A stretch of 64,000 bases of DNA from Streptomyces sp. HSG2 (lineage in GTDB: Bacteria; Actinomycetota; Actinomycetes; Streptomycetales; Streptomycetaceae), in NCBI RefSeq assembly GCF_016598575.1, contig NZ_CP066801.1, positions 4,382,501-4,446,500 on the forward strand, given 5' to 3'. Positions 36,728 through 46,652 of this stretch are shown piece after piece. The position numbers and the translations under genes were made by a program. Position 1 is the first letter of the stretch, and each line of letters opens with the position of its first letter. The notes under the pieces are model-generated. The model searched no databases. It had not been told where the DNA came from and worked only from the letters and a program-made list of their open reading frames with translations.

Positions 36728-38329
36728 ATGTCCGGGACGACCACGGCCGCCGCCGGGCCGCGCGGCCGGCGGACCGGGGCCGGCGCGCACCGCTGGGCGG
36801 TGCTCGTCGTCCTCTGCGCGAGCCTGCTGGTGGTCGCCGTCGACGCCACCGTGCTGCACGTCGCCGTCCCCGCCGTGACCGAGGACCTCAGGCCCAGTGC
36901 GATCGAGCTGCTCTGGATCGTCGACGTCTACCCGCTCGTCTGTGCCTCGCTGTTGATCCTGTTCGGGTCGCTGGGAGACCGGGTGGGCCGCAGACGGGTC
37001 CTGCTCCTCGGCTACGCCCTGTTCGGGGTCGCCTCCGCGGCGGCGGCCGTCGCCGACCATCCGGCGGTTCTGATCGCCGCCCGGGCGACGCTGGGCGTGG
37101 GCGGAGCGATGATCATGCCGGCGACGTTGTCCATCCTCCGGCAGGTCTTTCCCGATCGGCGGGAGCGGGCCTTCGCCATCGGCGTATGGAGCGCCGTGGC
37201 CGCCGTGGGCGCCGCCGTGGGGCCGCTGCTCGGGGGTTTCCTGCTGGAGCACTTCTGGTGGGGCTCGGTGTTCCTGGTCAACGTCCCGCTCATGGTGGTC
37301 AGCCTGCCCGTGGCGCGGTTGGTGCTGCCGGAGTCCCGGGGGGCGGCCCGCGGCCCCTGGGACGTGGGGGGCGCCCTCGCCGCGGCGGCCGGACTGTTCG
37401 GTGTGGTCCTGGGAGTCAAGCGGTTGGGCGGCGGCGAGGCGTTCGACCCGCTCACCGCGGCCTCCTTGCTCGCCGGGGTGGGGCTGCTCGTCGTCTTCGT
37501 CCGGAGACAGCGCGGACGGACCGACCCCCTGGTGGACCTGGAGATGTTCCGTCGCCCGGCCTTCAGCACGTCCGTGGGCTGCATCGTGGTGGCGATGCTC
37601 GCCCTGGTGGGGCTCGAACTCATCGCGGCCCAGTACCTGCAACTGGTGCTCGGGCTGTCGCCGCTGCAGACCGGGCTGCGGCTGCTCCCCCTGACCGTCG
37701 CGGCGATGGCCGCGGGTCTGGCGGGCGCGCGGATGCTCCGGAGGTTCGGGCCGCGAGCCATGGTGTGCGCGGGGTTCTGCCTGACCGCCGCGGCGGTGCT
37801 GCTCCTGACGACGATGGGAACGCAGGACCGCGGCGCGGTGCTGTTGACCGGCTTCGTCCTGCTCGGCTTCGGTCTGGAGACGACGCTGTTCGGGGCGTAC
37901 GAGTCGATGCTGAGCGAGGCGCCGGCGGAACGCGCCGGAGGCGCGGCGGCGATCGGGGAGACCTCGTACCAACTGGGCGCGGGGATCGGGATCGCCCTGC
38001 TGGGAAGTGTCATGAACGCGGTCTACCTGTCGGGTCTCGACCGGCTGGCCGGCGTCCCCCATCCCGCCGCGCGGGCGGCCTCGCACTCGCTGGGGGAGGC
38101 TTATCAGGTCGCCGATCGGCTCGGCGGGCCCACGGGGGCACTGCTGCGTCACACCGCGCGCGACTCCTTCGTCCACGGGCTGCACGCGACGCTGCTGGTG
38201 AGCGCGGGGTTGCTGCTGGCGGGCGCGGCGATGGCGCTGCGGTTGCCGAGGGTCGCCCAAGAGGACGGCCCCGACGCGGCCGAGATGCCGGCCCCACGCG
38301 ACGCGGCGGAGTCCCCCGCCTCGGTGTGA
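36728..38329 (+). CDS. MFS drug:H+ antiporter, DHA2/EmrB-QacA type
   Basis: A 533-residue transporter with 14 predicted transmembrane helices. Motif A GSLGDRVGRRRVLLLG after helix 2 and motif C-like GAAVGPLLGGFLLEHFWWGSVFLVNVPL in helix 5 identify the DHA2 export family; a basic C-terminal tail is cytoplasmic. GGGAGG at 36713-36718 lies about 9 nt before the ATG. No regulator is adjacent on the same strand, so a substrate cannot be suggested. Confidence 0.93.
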   Translation: MSGTTTAAAGPRGRRTGAGAHRWAVLVVLCASLLVVAVDATVLHVAVPAVTEDLRPSAIELLWIVDVYPLVCASLLILFGSLGDRVGRRRVLLLGYALFGVASAAAAVADHPAVLIAARATLGVGGAMIMPATLSILRQVFPDRRERAFAIGVWSAVAAVGAAVGPLLGGFLLEHFWWGSVFLVNVPLMVVSLPVARLVLPESRGAARGPWDVGGALAAAAGLFGVVLGVKRLGGGEAFDPLTAASLLAGVGLLVVFVRRQRGRTDPLVDLEMFRRPAFSTSVGCIVVAMLALVGLELIAAQYLQLVLGLSPLQTGLRLLPLTVAAMAAGLAGARMLRRFGPRAMVCAGFCLTAAAVLLLTTMGTQDRGAVLLTGFVLLGFGLETTLFGAYESMLSEAPAERAGGAAAIGETSYQLGAGIGIALLGSVMNAVYLSGLDRLAGVPHPAARAASHSLGEAYQVADRLGGPTGALLRHTARDSFVHGLHATLLVSAGLLLAGAAMALRLPRVAQEDGPDAAEMPAPRDAAESPASV

Positions 38330-38559
38330 GGCGCGGGGAGCGGCCTCGCCGCGGCATGACCGCCTCGGCGTGCCGCCGCCCCGGGAGGTGATTCCACGTG
38401 CGGGCGCGCTTCGCGCGTCCGGGCGGGATGGGCCGGCGCTGCCGCGCGGGGCGGTTGTCGGCGCGGCGCGGAAGGCTGGACGCCGCCGCCGGGGTCCCGT
38501 TAACGTCGGCCGGGTCGTCGTGGCCGGTGGGACCGGTCGAGTTCTCCCGGAGGTATCAC

Positions 38560-39750
38560 ATGGCCGCGCCCGTCGAGCTTCCCGCCTTCGACCCCGCCGA
38601 TCCGTTGGGCCTGGACGATCTTCTCGCACCGGAGGACCGCGCCATGCGGGACACCGTTCGCTCTTGGGCAGCCGACCGGGTGTCGCCGCACATCGCCGAC
38701 TGGTACGAGCGGGGCGAGTTGCCCGACGTCCGCGAGCTGGCCCGTGAGCTCGGCCGGATCGGTGCGCTCGGCATGCAGCTCACCGGCCACGGATGCGCCG
38801 GCGCCGGAGCCGTCCCGTACGGCCTGACCTGCCTGGAGCTGGAGGCCGTCGACTCCGGGATCCGCTCGATGGTCTCCGTCCAGGGCTCCCTCGCCATGTA
38901 CGCCGTCCACCGTTTCGGCACCGAGGAGCAGAAGCGGCACTGGTTGCCCCGGATGGCGTCGGGAGAGGTGATCGGCTGTTTCGGCCTGACCGAGCCCGAC
39001 CACGGCTCCGACCCGGCCTCCATGCGCACCCGCGCCCGGCGGGACGGCTCGGACTGGGTGCTCGACGGGCGGAAGATGTGGATCACCAACGGTTCGGTCG
39101 CCGGGGTGGCCGTCGTCTGGGCGCGGACCGACGAGGGCGTTCGCGGCTTCCTCGTGCCGACCGACGTCCCCGGCTTCTCCGCTCCCGAGATCCGACACAA
39201 GTGGTCCCTGCGCGCCAGTGTCACGAGCGAACTCGTCCTCGACGGCGTGCGGCTGCCCGCCGACGCGATCCTGCCTGGGGCGACCGGCCTGCGCGGACCG
39301 CTCGGCTGCCTGTCCCACGCCCGCTACGGCATCGTGTGGGGGGCCATGGGCGCGGCGCGCAGTTGCTTCGAGACGGCCCTGGAGTACGCGACGTCGCGGG
39401 AGCAGTTCGGCAGGCCCATCGGGGGGTTCCAACTGACCCAGGCCAAGCTCGCCGACATGGCCGTCGAACTGCACAAGGGGGTCCTGCTCGCCTACCACCT
39501 GGGGCGCCGCATGGACGCCGGACGGCTGCTCCCCGAGCAGGTCAGCTTCGGCAAGCTCAACAACGTCCGGGAGGCGATCGGGATCTGCCGGACCGCCCGG
39601 ACGATCCTCGGGGCCAACGGCATCTCCCTGGAATACCCGGTGATGCGGCACGCGACGAACCTGGAGTCGGTCCTCACCTACGAGGGCACCTCGGAGATGC
39701 ACCAACTGGTGCTGGGCAAGGCGCTGACCGGCCTGGACGCCTTCCGCTAG
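38560..39750 (+). CDS. Acyl-CoA dehydrogenase (glutaryl-CoA dehydrogenase-like)
   Basis: A 396-residue FAD enzyme. It has the FGLTEPDHGSDPASM flavin-binding stretch, KMWITNG, the ATSREQFGRPIGGFQ segment and the C-terminal TYEGTSEMHQLVLGKALTG with the catalytic Glu. The gate and ending resemble glutaryl-CoA dehydrogenases, which oxidise and decarboxylate glutaryl-CoA from lysine or aromatic breakdown, but straight-chain activity cannot be excluded. CGGAGG at about 38548-38553 precedes the ATG by 6-7 nt. It is convergent with the SepF-like gene, 42 nt away. Confidence 0.92.
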   Translation: MAAPVELPAFDPADPLGLDDLLAPEDRAMRDTVRSWAADRVSPHIADWYERGELPDVRELARELGRIGALGMQLTGHGCAGAGAVPYGLTCLELEAVDSGIRSMVSVQGSLAMYAVHRFGTEEQKRHWLPRMASGEVIGCFGLTEPDHGSDPASMRTRARRDGSDWVLDGRKMWITNGSVAGVAVVWARTDEGVRGFLVPTDVPGFSAPEIRHKWSLRASVTSELVLDGVRLPADAILPGATGLRGPLGCLSHARYGIVWGAMGAARSCFETALEYATSREQFGRPIGGFQLTQAKLADMAVELHKGVLLAYHLGRRMDAGRLLPEQVSFGKLNNVREAIGICRTARTILGANGISLEYPVMRHATNLESVLTYEGTSEMHQLVLGKALTGLDAFR

Positions 39751-39792
39751 CCCACCCCGTCCGGGCGGCGCCCGGCGGTGCGAGGCCCGGCC

Positions 39793-40230
39793 TCAGCTCT
39801 GGTTGAAGAAGCCGTCGGAGCGGTGGGCGGCTGGCTCCCCGGTGACGATCTCGGTGTTCGAGGGGCTCAGCAGGAAGACGCGTGTGGAGACCCGCTCGAT
39901 CGAGCCGCGCAGACCGAAGATCAGGCCGGCGGCGAAATCGACCACGCGCTTGGCGTCGGCGGGCTCCATGGCGGTGAGATTGACGATGACCGGGACGCCC
40001 TCCCGGAACAGCTCGCCGATCGCCCGTGCGTCCCGGAAGCTGTCCGGGGTGACGGTGCCGATCCGGCGCCCGCGCTCCGCCGCCGAGTCCTCGGCCACCC
40101 GCACCCGGGGGTCGGTGACCCAGGCGTCCCCGGGGTCGGCGGCCTCCTCCGGGCCGTCGTCGTAGTAGCGCTCGTCATCGTTGTCGTCGACGAGGCCGAG
40201 CCACGCACTCGCCTTGCGTACCGATCCCAT
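39793..40230 (-). CDS. sflA: SepF-like cell division protein
   Basis: A 145-residue protein of the SepF family: an N-terminal amphipathic start MGSVRKASAWLGLVDDND, an acidic linker, then the DUF552 fold (RDARAIGELFREGVPVIVNLTAMEPADAKRVVDFAAGLIFGLRGSIERVS). SepF tethers FtsZ to the membrane. Streptomycetes carry one main SepF in the division cluster and extra SepF-like copies (SflA, SflB) outside it; this copy is outside, and in my memory this neighbourhood carries SflA, so the symbol is provisional. AGGAGG lies 6 nt before the ATG. Confidence 0.85.
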   Translation of the reverse strand: MGSVRKASAWLGLVDDNDDERYYDDGPEEAADPGDAWVTDPRVRVAEDSAAERGRRIGTVTPDSFRDARAIGELFREGVPVIVNLTAMEPADAKRVVDFAAGLIFGLRGSIERVSTRVFLLSPSNTEIVTGEPAAHRSDGFFNQS

Positions 40231-40942
40231 GGACGCCTCCTCTCACCGTGGTCTTCCCTGTTCTCGCTTCCCTATGGTCCTCCATGACGCGGACGTGGCG
40301 CCAAGCGGAAAGACGCCGCGCGGGGGCTTTGTGACGCTACTGGTGCACGGCGAACCCGTCGAGAAGCCAGGTACCCCAAGGGTCTCGTCACGAACGGACG
40401 CTGACTGTGAGTGAAATATGATCCCCACGGCGTACGGGTGACGGCCGGGGCGTACGAGTGATCTCGGGACCGGCGAGTTCCGGACGGAACGGCCGTGGGA
40501 CCGCCGCTTCCCGCATCGCCGTGCGGCATCGAGGTCGAAGCCCCGCGTAGTCGGAGGCGTCGCTGTCGAGGCGTCAGAATCGCGCCATACGCGCGTCGAT
40601 GCGCCGCCGCGAGGCAACACGCCTCCGAGCGCCCCCGCCGACGGCGCGCGCCGGGATGCTCGCGCCGCTCGCGTGCGCGTCTGTCCGGGCCGGTGCTTGA
40701 CGGCACGTCGGGGGCCACCGAGGCCCGATCGTGCGTGTCGAATGGCACCCGGGGCGCCCAATTCACTTGAGGGTGGAGAAGTTGACGGCTTGAAGGCACC
40801 CTTGCGCCGCCCACCCGTTCGGCCGAATACTCGCCCCAGTGCTTGTCAGGTGCACGGCGATCCCGTCCGTGCCGCCTGGCTGCGCCTCACGGGCCCACAA
40901 CCCCACGACAGGGCCCCCTACTTCCCCAGTGGAGGACGAGAA
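40231..40942. other. Long gene-free region between sflA and the S1 protease
   Basis: About 710 nt with no convincing protein, RNA or IS element. Near its sflA side are two copies of GCGTACG-GTGA (40431-40441 and 40450-40460). Many short open frames cross it in every frame, as expected at this GC content, but none has a family-like sequence. It should contain the promoters of both flanking genes. Confidence 0.5.
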
Positions 40943-41848
40943 GTGAGGATCAAGCGCACAACTCCCCGTAGCCGTATCACGAGGCGGACCCGGCTGACCG
41001 CGGTGGCCACCGGCATCGTGGCCGCCGCCGCGGTCGCGGTCCCCAGCGCGAACGCCGCCGAGACGGCCGCCTTCAGCGCCGCCGAACTCGAGAGCGCCGG
41101 CGCCGCGGTGCTCAAGGCCGATGTTCCGGGCACGGCCTGGGCCGTCGACGAAGAGACCGGGCGACTCCTCGTCACGGTCGACAGCACCGTCTCCCGCGCC
41201 GAGATCGCGCAGATCAAGAAGTTGGCGGGCGACAACGCCGACGCGCTCACCATCGAGCGGACCCCGGGGCAGTTCTCCAAGCTGCTCCAGGGCGGCGACG
41301 CCGTGTACACGAGCGCCTGGCGTTGCTCTCTCGGCTTCAACGTCCGCAGCAGCACCGGCGCGGAGTACTTCCTGACCGCCGGTCACTGCACCGATGGGGC
41401 GAGTACCTGGTACGCCGACTCCTCGGGGAGCACGGTCGTCGGTCCGACGGTCGGGTCCAGCTTCCCGGTCAACGACTACGGCATCGTCCAGTACACGAAC
41501 TCGTCCGTCAGCAGGCCGGGCACCGCCGGTGGCGTGGACATCACCAGCGCGGCCACGCCCGCCGTCGGCACCAGCGTCATCCGTGACGGGTCCACCACGG
41601 GCACTCACACCGGGCGGGTGACCGCTCTCAACGCCACGGTCAACTACGGTGGCGGCGACATCGTCTACGGCATGATCCAGACCAATGTCTGTGCCGAGCG
41701 GGGCGACTCCGGCGGGGCGCTCTACGGCAGCAACGGTGTCGCCTACGGCCTGACCTCCGGCGGCAGCGGCAACTGCACCTGGGGCGGCACGACCTTCTTC
41801 CAGCCGGTCGTGGAGGCGCTGAACGCCTACGGCGTGAGCGTCTACTAG
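40943..41848 (+). CDS. Secreted S1 serine protease, streptogrisin type
   Basis: A 301-residue pre-pro-protease. A basic N-terminus and hydrophobic signal end near PSANAAE (residue 39); a propeptide of about 75 residues follows; the mature enzyme starts near residue 116 (GGDAVYTSAWRCSLGF). The catalytic triad is His148 (TAGHC), Asp178 (VNDYG) and Ser256 (ERGDSGG), and the Cys pairs of streptogrisins A/B are present. It is an exported endopeptidase of the developmental hydrolase type. GGAGG at 40931-40935 precedes the GTG start. A hairpin follows. Confidence 0.95.
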   Translation: MRIKRTTPRSRITRRTRLTAVATGIVAAAAVAVPSANAAETAAFSAAELESAGAAVLKADVPGTAWAVDEETGRLLVTVDSTVSRAEIAQIKKLAGDNADALTIERTPGQFSKLLQGGDAVYTSAWRCSLGFNVRSSTGAEYFLTAGHCTDGASTWYADSSGSTVVGPTVGSSFPVNDYGIVQYTNSSVSRPGTAGGVDITSAATPAVGTSVIRDGSTTGTHTGRVTALNATVNYGGGDIVYGMIQTNVCAERGDSGGALYGSNGVAYGLTSGGSGNCTWGGTTFFQPVVEALNAYGVSVY

Positions 41849-41903
41849 GCCCACCCCTTCCGCCGGGGCCCGTCGGCCCCATCGGCGGGCCCCTCGGTGA
41901 CTC

Positions 41904-41936
41904 AGGGCCCCCGCGTGATCGTCGCGCGGGGGCCCT
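41904..41936 (+). terminator. Hairpin after the protease gene
   Basis: Perfect 12-bp stem (41904-41915 with 41925-41936), 9-nt loop, followed by TT; about 55 nt after the protease stop. Confidence 0.75.
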
Positions 41937-42131
41937 TCCGTCGGTCGACACCCCGGTGGCGTTGTCATGTCCCGCGCGGCCTGTGGAGCGGTGTCGTCGC
42001 AGGTGGGGAGGGGTGGGACAGCTATCGCACACGCATTCGAAAATTGGTCTATGGTGGGGGTGAGGCAGCAGGGAACAGGTGTTCGATGTGGTGATTCGCC
42101 CTCGGAGAGCCCACGAGTGCGGGAGGCGCGT

Positions 42132-45100
42132 GTGTCGGACTTCACGCATCTGCGCGCCGCCTCCGGGTTCTCCCTCCGCTACGGGGCCTCCCATCCGGAG
42201 CGGCTGGCCGAGCGGGCCTCCGAGCGCGGCATGGACGCCGTCGCCCTCACCGACCGTGACACCCTCGCCGGTGCGGTGCGCTTCGCCAAGGCCTGTTCCC
42301 GGGTGGGTGTCCGTCCCCTGTTCGGCGTGGAGCTGGCGGTGGCGCCCGCCGTCCTCGACGCCGGCGTGTCGGAGACGGTCGCGCGCCGCGCCGGCCGCCG
42401 TGCCCCGGTGCGCGGCGGCGCCTTCGTGGACGAGTCCGCCCAGCGCGTCACCTTCCTCGCCCGTGACGGCGCTCGCGGCTGGGCCGAGCTGTGTCGCCTG
42501 GTGTCCACCGCGCACGCGGACGCCGGAGGAGGGACGGAGAGGCCCCTGCTGCCCTGGAACGCCCAGCGCGCCGATGGGCTGACGGTCCTGCTCGGGCCCG
42601 CGTCCGATGTCGGACGAGCCTTGGCCGAGGGTCGCCCCGATCGCGCCGCCAAGGCGCTCGCCCCCTGGCGGGAGGTACACGGGGACGCCCTGCGCCTGGA
42701 AGTCCTGTGGCACGGCCGCCAGGGAACCGGTCCCGGCTCGCTGCGGCTGGCGGCCCGCACCGTCGGCTTCGCGGCGGAACAGGGCGTACGGCCTGTGCTC
42801 AGCAACGCCGTCCGGTACGCCGACCGAGGGCAGGGGCCGGTCGCCGACGTCCTGGACGCCGCCCGCCGACTGGTGCCCGTCGACGCCATCGGGCAACGCG
42901 ACTCCGGCGAGGCATGGCTGAAGGGGGCCGACGCGATGCGGGAGGTCGCCGAACGGATCGCCGAGGCCGCGGGCCTCCGGCGGGACGCCGCCCGCCGGCT
43001 GGTGGAGCTGACGCGGGCCACCGCCGCCGAATGTCTGGTCGACCCCGAGGACGACCTCGGCATCGGGACCGTTCACTTCCCCGAGCCGCACCTGGTGGGC
43101 GCCGGGCGCCGCACCGCGCAGCGGGCGCTCGCCTCCCGGGTGGCGGCGGGCATGGTGCGGCACGGTCACCACCGGCGTCGCGCGTACTGGGAGCGGGTCC
43201 ACCACGAGTTGGACATCATCGCCCACCACGGTTTCGCCTCGTACTTCCTCACGGTCGCCCAGGTGGTGGACGACGTCCGGGGGATGGGCGTCAGAGTCGC
43301 CGCCCGCGGCTCCGGCGCGGGGTCCCTCGTCAACCACCTCCTCGGCATCGCGCACGCCGACCCGGTCGAACACGGACTGCTGATGGAACGCTTCCTGTCC
43401 CGGGAGCGCGTGGTGCTGCCCGACATCGACATCGACGTGGAGTCCGCCCGGCGACTGGAGGTCTACCACGCGATCATCGATCGGTTCGGCACCGAGCGGG
43501 TGGCGACGGTGGCGATGCCGGAGACGTATCGGGTGCGCCACGCGATCCGGGACGTAGGCGCCGCCTTGTCGATGGATCCGGCCGAGATCGACCGGATCGC
43601 CAAGTCGTTCCCGCACATCCTCGCCCGCGACGCCCGCGCGGCCCTCGACGAACTCCCCGAGCTGCGGGGACTGGCGGAGGAGCGGGAGCGCCACGGAAGG
43701 CTGTGGGAGCTGGTGGAGGCCCTCGACGCCCTGCCGCGCGGCACCGCCATGCACCCCTGCGGCGTGCTTCTCTCCGACGCCTCCCTGACGCGTCGGACAC
43801 CGGTCGTGCCGACCAGCGGCGAGGGCTTTCCCATGGCCCAGTTCGACAAGGACGACGTCGAGGATCTCGGGCTGCTCAAGCTGGACGTGCTGGGGGTGCG
43901 GATGCAGTCGGCGATGGCCCACGCGGTCGCCGAGGTGCGTCGGGTCACGGGGCGGAGGATCGACCTGGACGCGGTGCCCGAGGGGGATCCGGCGACCTAC
44001 GGGCTGATCCGGAGCGCCGAGACGCTGGGCTGCTTCCAGATCGAGTCGCCGGGCCAGCGGGACCTGGTGGGGCGGCTCCAACCGAGTACCTTCCACGACC
44101 TCGTGGTCGACATCTCGCTGTTCCGGCCGGGGCCGGTCGCCGCCGACATGGTGCGTCCCTTCATCGAGGCCCGACACGGGCGGGCGCCGATCCGGTACCC
44201 GCATCCGGACCTGGAGGAGCCGCTGCGGGACACCTACGGGGTCGTCGTCTTCCACGAGCAGGTCATCGACATCGTCGACATCATGACCGGCTGCGGGCGA
44301 GGGGAGGCCGATCGGGTGCGACGCGGGCTGTCGGACCCCGAGTCGCAGGGGCGGATCAAGGCGTGGTTCGCCCGGCGCGCCGCGGCGAACGGCTACGACG
44401 CGGAAACGATTCGGCGCACCTGGGAGACGGTCGAGGCCTTCGGCTCCTACGGCTTCTGCAAGGCCCACGCGGTCGCCTTCGCCGTGCCCACCTACCAGTC
44501 GGCCTGGTTGAAGGCCCACCACCCGGCCGCCTTCTACGCCGGGTTGCTCACCCACGACCCCGGTATGTACCCCAAGCGGTTGCTGCTCGCGGACGCGCGG
44601 CGACGCGGCGTGCCGATCCTGCCGTTGGACGTGAACAGGTCGGGGATCGACCACCGGATCGAATCGGTGACGGACTCCGCCGAAGGGCGGCCCCCGACCT
44701 GGGGCCTTCGCTTGGCCCTCCGCGACGTGCACGGAATCTCCGAGGTCGAGGCCGCGCGGATCGCCGAGGGGCAGCCGTACGCCTCGCTGCTCGATTTCTG
44801 GGAGCGGGCCCGGCCCAGCCGCCCGTCGGCGGGTCGACTGGCCCAGGTCGGCGCCCTGGACGCGTTCGGCGCCAACCGGCGCGACCTGCGACTGCACCTG
44901 GCCGAACTGCACCGTGGCGCCCGGGGCGGACGAGGGGATCAACTCCCTCTCGCGGACGGGCGGAAGACGGCCTCGGCCGGGCTGCCCGACCTCACCGAGG
45001 CCGAGCGGCTCAGTGCCGAACTGGGCGTGCTGTCCATGGACGTCTCCCGCCACCTGATCGACGACCACCAGGAGTTCCTCGACGAGCTGGGCGTGGTCCC

Positions 45101-45650
45101 GGCACGGCGGCTGCGCTCGGTGGCACACGGAGAGACGGTACTGGTCGTGGGCGCCAAGGCGGCCACCCAGACGCCACCGGTGCTTCACCGCACCAAGTCG
45201 AGCCCGTACGGGGAAGCGAACGCGCGGGAGCCTCAGCGGATCATCTTCGTCACCCTCGACGACTCGACCGGCCTGATAGACCTGGCTTTCTTCAGCGACA
45301 GTCAGGACGATTGCGCGCACACGATCTTTCACAGCTGGCTGCTGCTGGTACGCGGGAAAGTCCAACGCCGTGGGCCGCGTTCGCTCAGTGTTGTCGGCTC
45401 TGCCGCATGGGATCTGGCGGAACTCGCGGAGTTGCGCCGGTCCGGAGGCCTCGATGCTGTGGCGGACCGTTTGGCGGAGCCTCGCGAGCGCCCTGACCTT
45501 GACTCTGTCCCTGAGCCGAGAGGGCGTGGCCGAACGATTCAAGTGGCCAACGGCGTCGAAATGGACCCGTGGGCGGATCTCAGGCCCGCAGGCGGTGACT
45601 CTGTGGAAGGCCGCAAGCTCTGGCATTCCAGTCCCGGAAGTGCGGGGTGA
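42132..45650 (+). CDS. dnaE2: Error-prone DNA polymerase III alpha, DnaE2 type
   Basis: A 1172-residue C-family polymerase used in mutagenic repair. The palm has the catalytic PDIDID (Asp431 and Asp433), RGSGAGSLVNHLLGI, and FGSYGFCKAHAVAFA; fingers and an OB domain follow (TPPVLHRTKSSPYGE, IIFVTLDDSTGLIDLAFF). The N-terminal PHP domain reads FTHLRAASGFSLRYGAS and ALTDRDTLAG where active PHP exonucleases have histidines (H-HS, TDH), so proofreading is probably absent. GTG at 42132 follows GGGAGG. It overlaps the Y-family gene by 4 nt. Such pairs are SOS/LexA controlled in relatives; I could not pick out a clear LexA box. Confidence 0.93.
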   Translation: MSDFTHLRAASGFSLRYGASHPERLAERASERGMDAVALTDRDTLAGAVRFAKACSRVGVRPLFGVELAVAPAVLDAGVSETVARRAGRRAPVRGGAFVDESAQRVTFLARDGARGWAELCRLVSTAHADAGGGTERPLLPWNAQRADGLTVLLGPASDVGRALAEGRPDRAAKALAPWREVHGDALRLEVLWHGRQGTGPGSLRLAARTVGFAAEQGVRPVLSNAVRYADRGQGPVADVLDAARRLVPVDAIGQRDSGEAWLKGADAMREVAERIAEAAGLRRDAARRLVELTRATAAECLVDPEDDLGIGTVHFPEPHLVGAGRRTAQRALASRVAAGMVRHGHHRRRAYWERVHHELDIIAHHGFASYFLTVAQVVDDVRGMGVRVAARGSGAGSLVNHLLGIAHADPVEHGLLMERFLSRERVVLPDIDIDVESARRLEVYHAIIDRFGTERVATVAMPETYRVRHAIRDVGAALSMDPAEIDRIAKSFPHILARDARAALDELPELRGLAEERERHGRLWELVEALDALPRGTAMHPCGVLLSDASLTRRTPVVPTSGEGFPMAQFDKDDVEDLGLLKLDVLGVRMQSAMAHAVAEVRRVTGRRIDLDAVPEGDPATYGLIRSAETLGCFQIESPGQRDLVGRLQPSTFHDLVVDISLFRPGPVAADMVRPFIEARHGRAPIRYPHPDLEEPLRDTYGVVVFHEQVIDIVDIMTGCGRGEADRVRRGLSDPESQGRIKAWFARRAAANGYDAETIRRTWETVEAFGSYGFCKAHAVAFAVPTYQSAWLKAHHPAAFYAGLLTHDPGMYPKRLLLADARRRGVPILPLDVNRSGIDHRIESVTDSAEGRPPTWGLRLALRDVHGISEVEAARIAEGQPYASLLDFWERARPSRPSAGRLAQVGALDAFGANRRDLRLHLAELHRGARGGRGDQLPLADGRKTASAGLPDLTEAERLSAELGVLSMDVSRHLIDDHQEFLDELGVVPARRLRSVAHGETVLVVGAKAATQTPPVLHRTKSSPYGEANAREPQRIIFVTLDDSTGLIDLAFFSDSQDDCAHTIFHSWLLLVRGKVQRRGPRSLSVVGSAAWDLAELAELRRSGGLDAVADRLAEPRERPDLDSVPEPRGRGRTIQVANGVEMDPWADLRPAGGDSVEGRKLWHSSPGSAG

Positions 45651-46645
45651 TCGAGATGGCCATTATCTACATCGAGGCGCCAGGACCGCCTCGGGAGACG
45701 TGGGAGACACTCCTTCAGGTCCTGGGTGACATCACCCCGGTTGCCGAGGCCATTCCTCCCGACGCCGCATTGGCGGATGTGAGCGGGAGTGTTCGCTATT
45801 TCGACTGCGACGCTGTTGAGATTGCGAGACTCGTGCGTGTGCGCATGTTGGCGTTGCACGGCCTTGACTGTGCTGTCGGCGTGGCCCCCAATCCCATGCT
45901 CGCCAGGATGGCCGGGCAGCACGGACAGCCTGGTACCGTTCGCTGTGTCACGGATACCTCACAGGGAGTGTCGAGCTTCCTGAATCCAAAGCCGGTAGCG
46001 GCCCTGCACGGAGTGGGGCCGAAGACGGCCCGCACGCTCTGTGCGTACGGATTGGACAGCATCGGCAGGGTTGCGAAAATGCCTGAGGCCACACTGCAGC
46101 GAATGCTGGGCGCGAAGATGGGGCATCTTGTGCACGAACGGGCCCATGGCATCGACCGGACACGCGTGGTACCGCAGGCCCCGCCCAAGTCGACCAGTGC
46201 TGAATTTCGATTCGGCAGGCATGAGGTCGATGGATCCGTACGTCGCGGCGTACTGCTTGGACTTTCCGTCGACATCGGCAGGCAATTGAGAACGGACGGC
46301 CAGGTGGCCCGCGCGCTCGCGCTCACGGTTCATTACGCGGACCGGTCCACGACCACCCGGACGCGAGTACTTCCAGAACCCACGGCCCACACACCGGTAT
46401 TGGTGGGCACCGCACAAGCGCTGCACGATGCCTTGGGACTACAGCGGGCCCGGGTGACAGCCCTTTCCCTGAGAGCCGAGGATCTGACCCCCGTTCGGCT
46501 CTCCGGCCGGCAGCTCACCTTCGACCGGCAGACGGAAAGCGCCCGTCGGCTTGAACCGGTCCTCGACCGTATTGCCGCGAGATGGCCCGGCTCGGTGGGG
46601 CCGGCGGCCCTCGGTGCCGGCTTTCGGCACGGGCTTCGGCCCTGA
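45647..46645 (+). CDS. Y-family polymerase-like protein, catalytically defective (ImuB-like)
   Basis: A 332-residue DinB/ImuB-type protein. The fold is recognisable by VAPNPMLARMAG, the HhH segment PVAALHGVGPKTARTLCAYGLDSIGRVA and a little-finger part. The N-terminal catalytic DxD is missing (AIIYIEAPG), and the SIDE motif reads PPDAALADVSG, so the acidic Glu is Ala. The protein should therefore be a scaffold rather than a polymerase. QLTFD near residue 288 is a possible beta-clamp motif. GTG at 45647 overlaps the dnaE2 stop (GTGA); ATG at 45656 is an alternative. Its codon use looks a little less GC-extreme than its neighbours. Confidence 0.85.
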   Translation: MIEMAIIYIEAPGPPRETWETLLQVLGDITPVAEAIPPDAALADVSGSVRYFDCDAVEIARLVRVRMLALHGLDCAVGVAPNPMLARMAGQHGQPGTVRCVTDTSQGVSSFLNPKPVAALHGVGPKTARTLCAYGLDSIGRVAKMPEATLQRMLGAKMGHLVHERAHGIDRTRVVPQAPPKSTSAEFRFGRHEVDGSVRRGVLLGLSVDIGRQLRTDGQVARALALTVHYADRSTTTRTRVLPEPTAHTPVLVGTAQALHDALGLQRARVTALSLRAEDLTPVRLSGRQLTFDRQTESARRLEPVLDRIAARWPGSVGPAALGAGFRHGLRP

Positions 46646-46652
46646 GCCGTGT

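Noticed and set aside
36461..38629. Upstream extension of the membrane mannosyltransferase frame
   Set aside because: The region is antisense to the MFS gene and the extra residues are low-complexity; the family-like sequence starts only after 36460.
41640..45626. Minus-strand open frame of about 1328 codons over dnaE2
   Set aside because: Antisense to a full polymerase with all motifs; no start signal; composition of a shadow frame.
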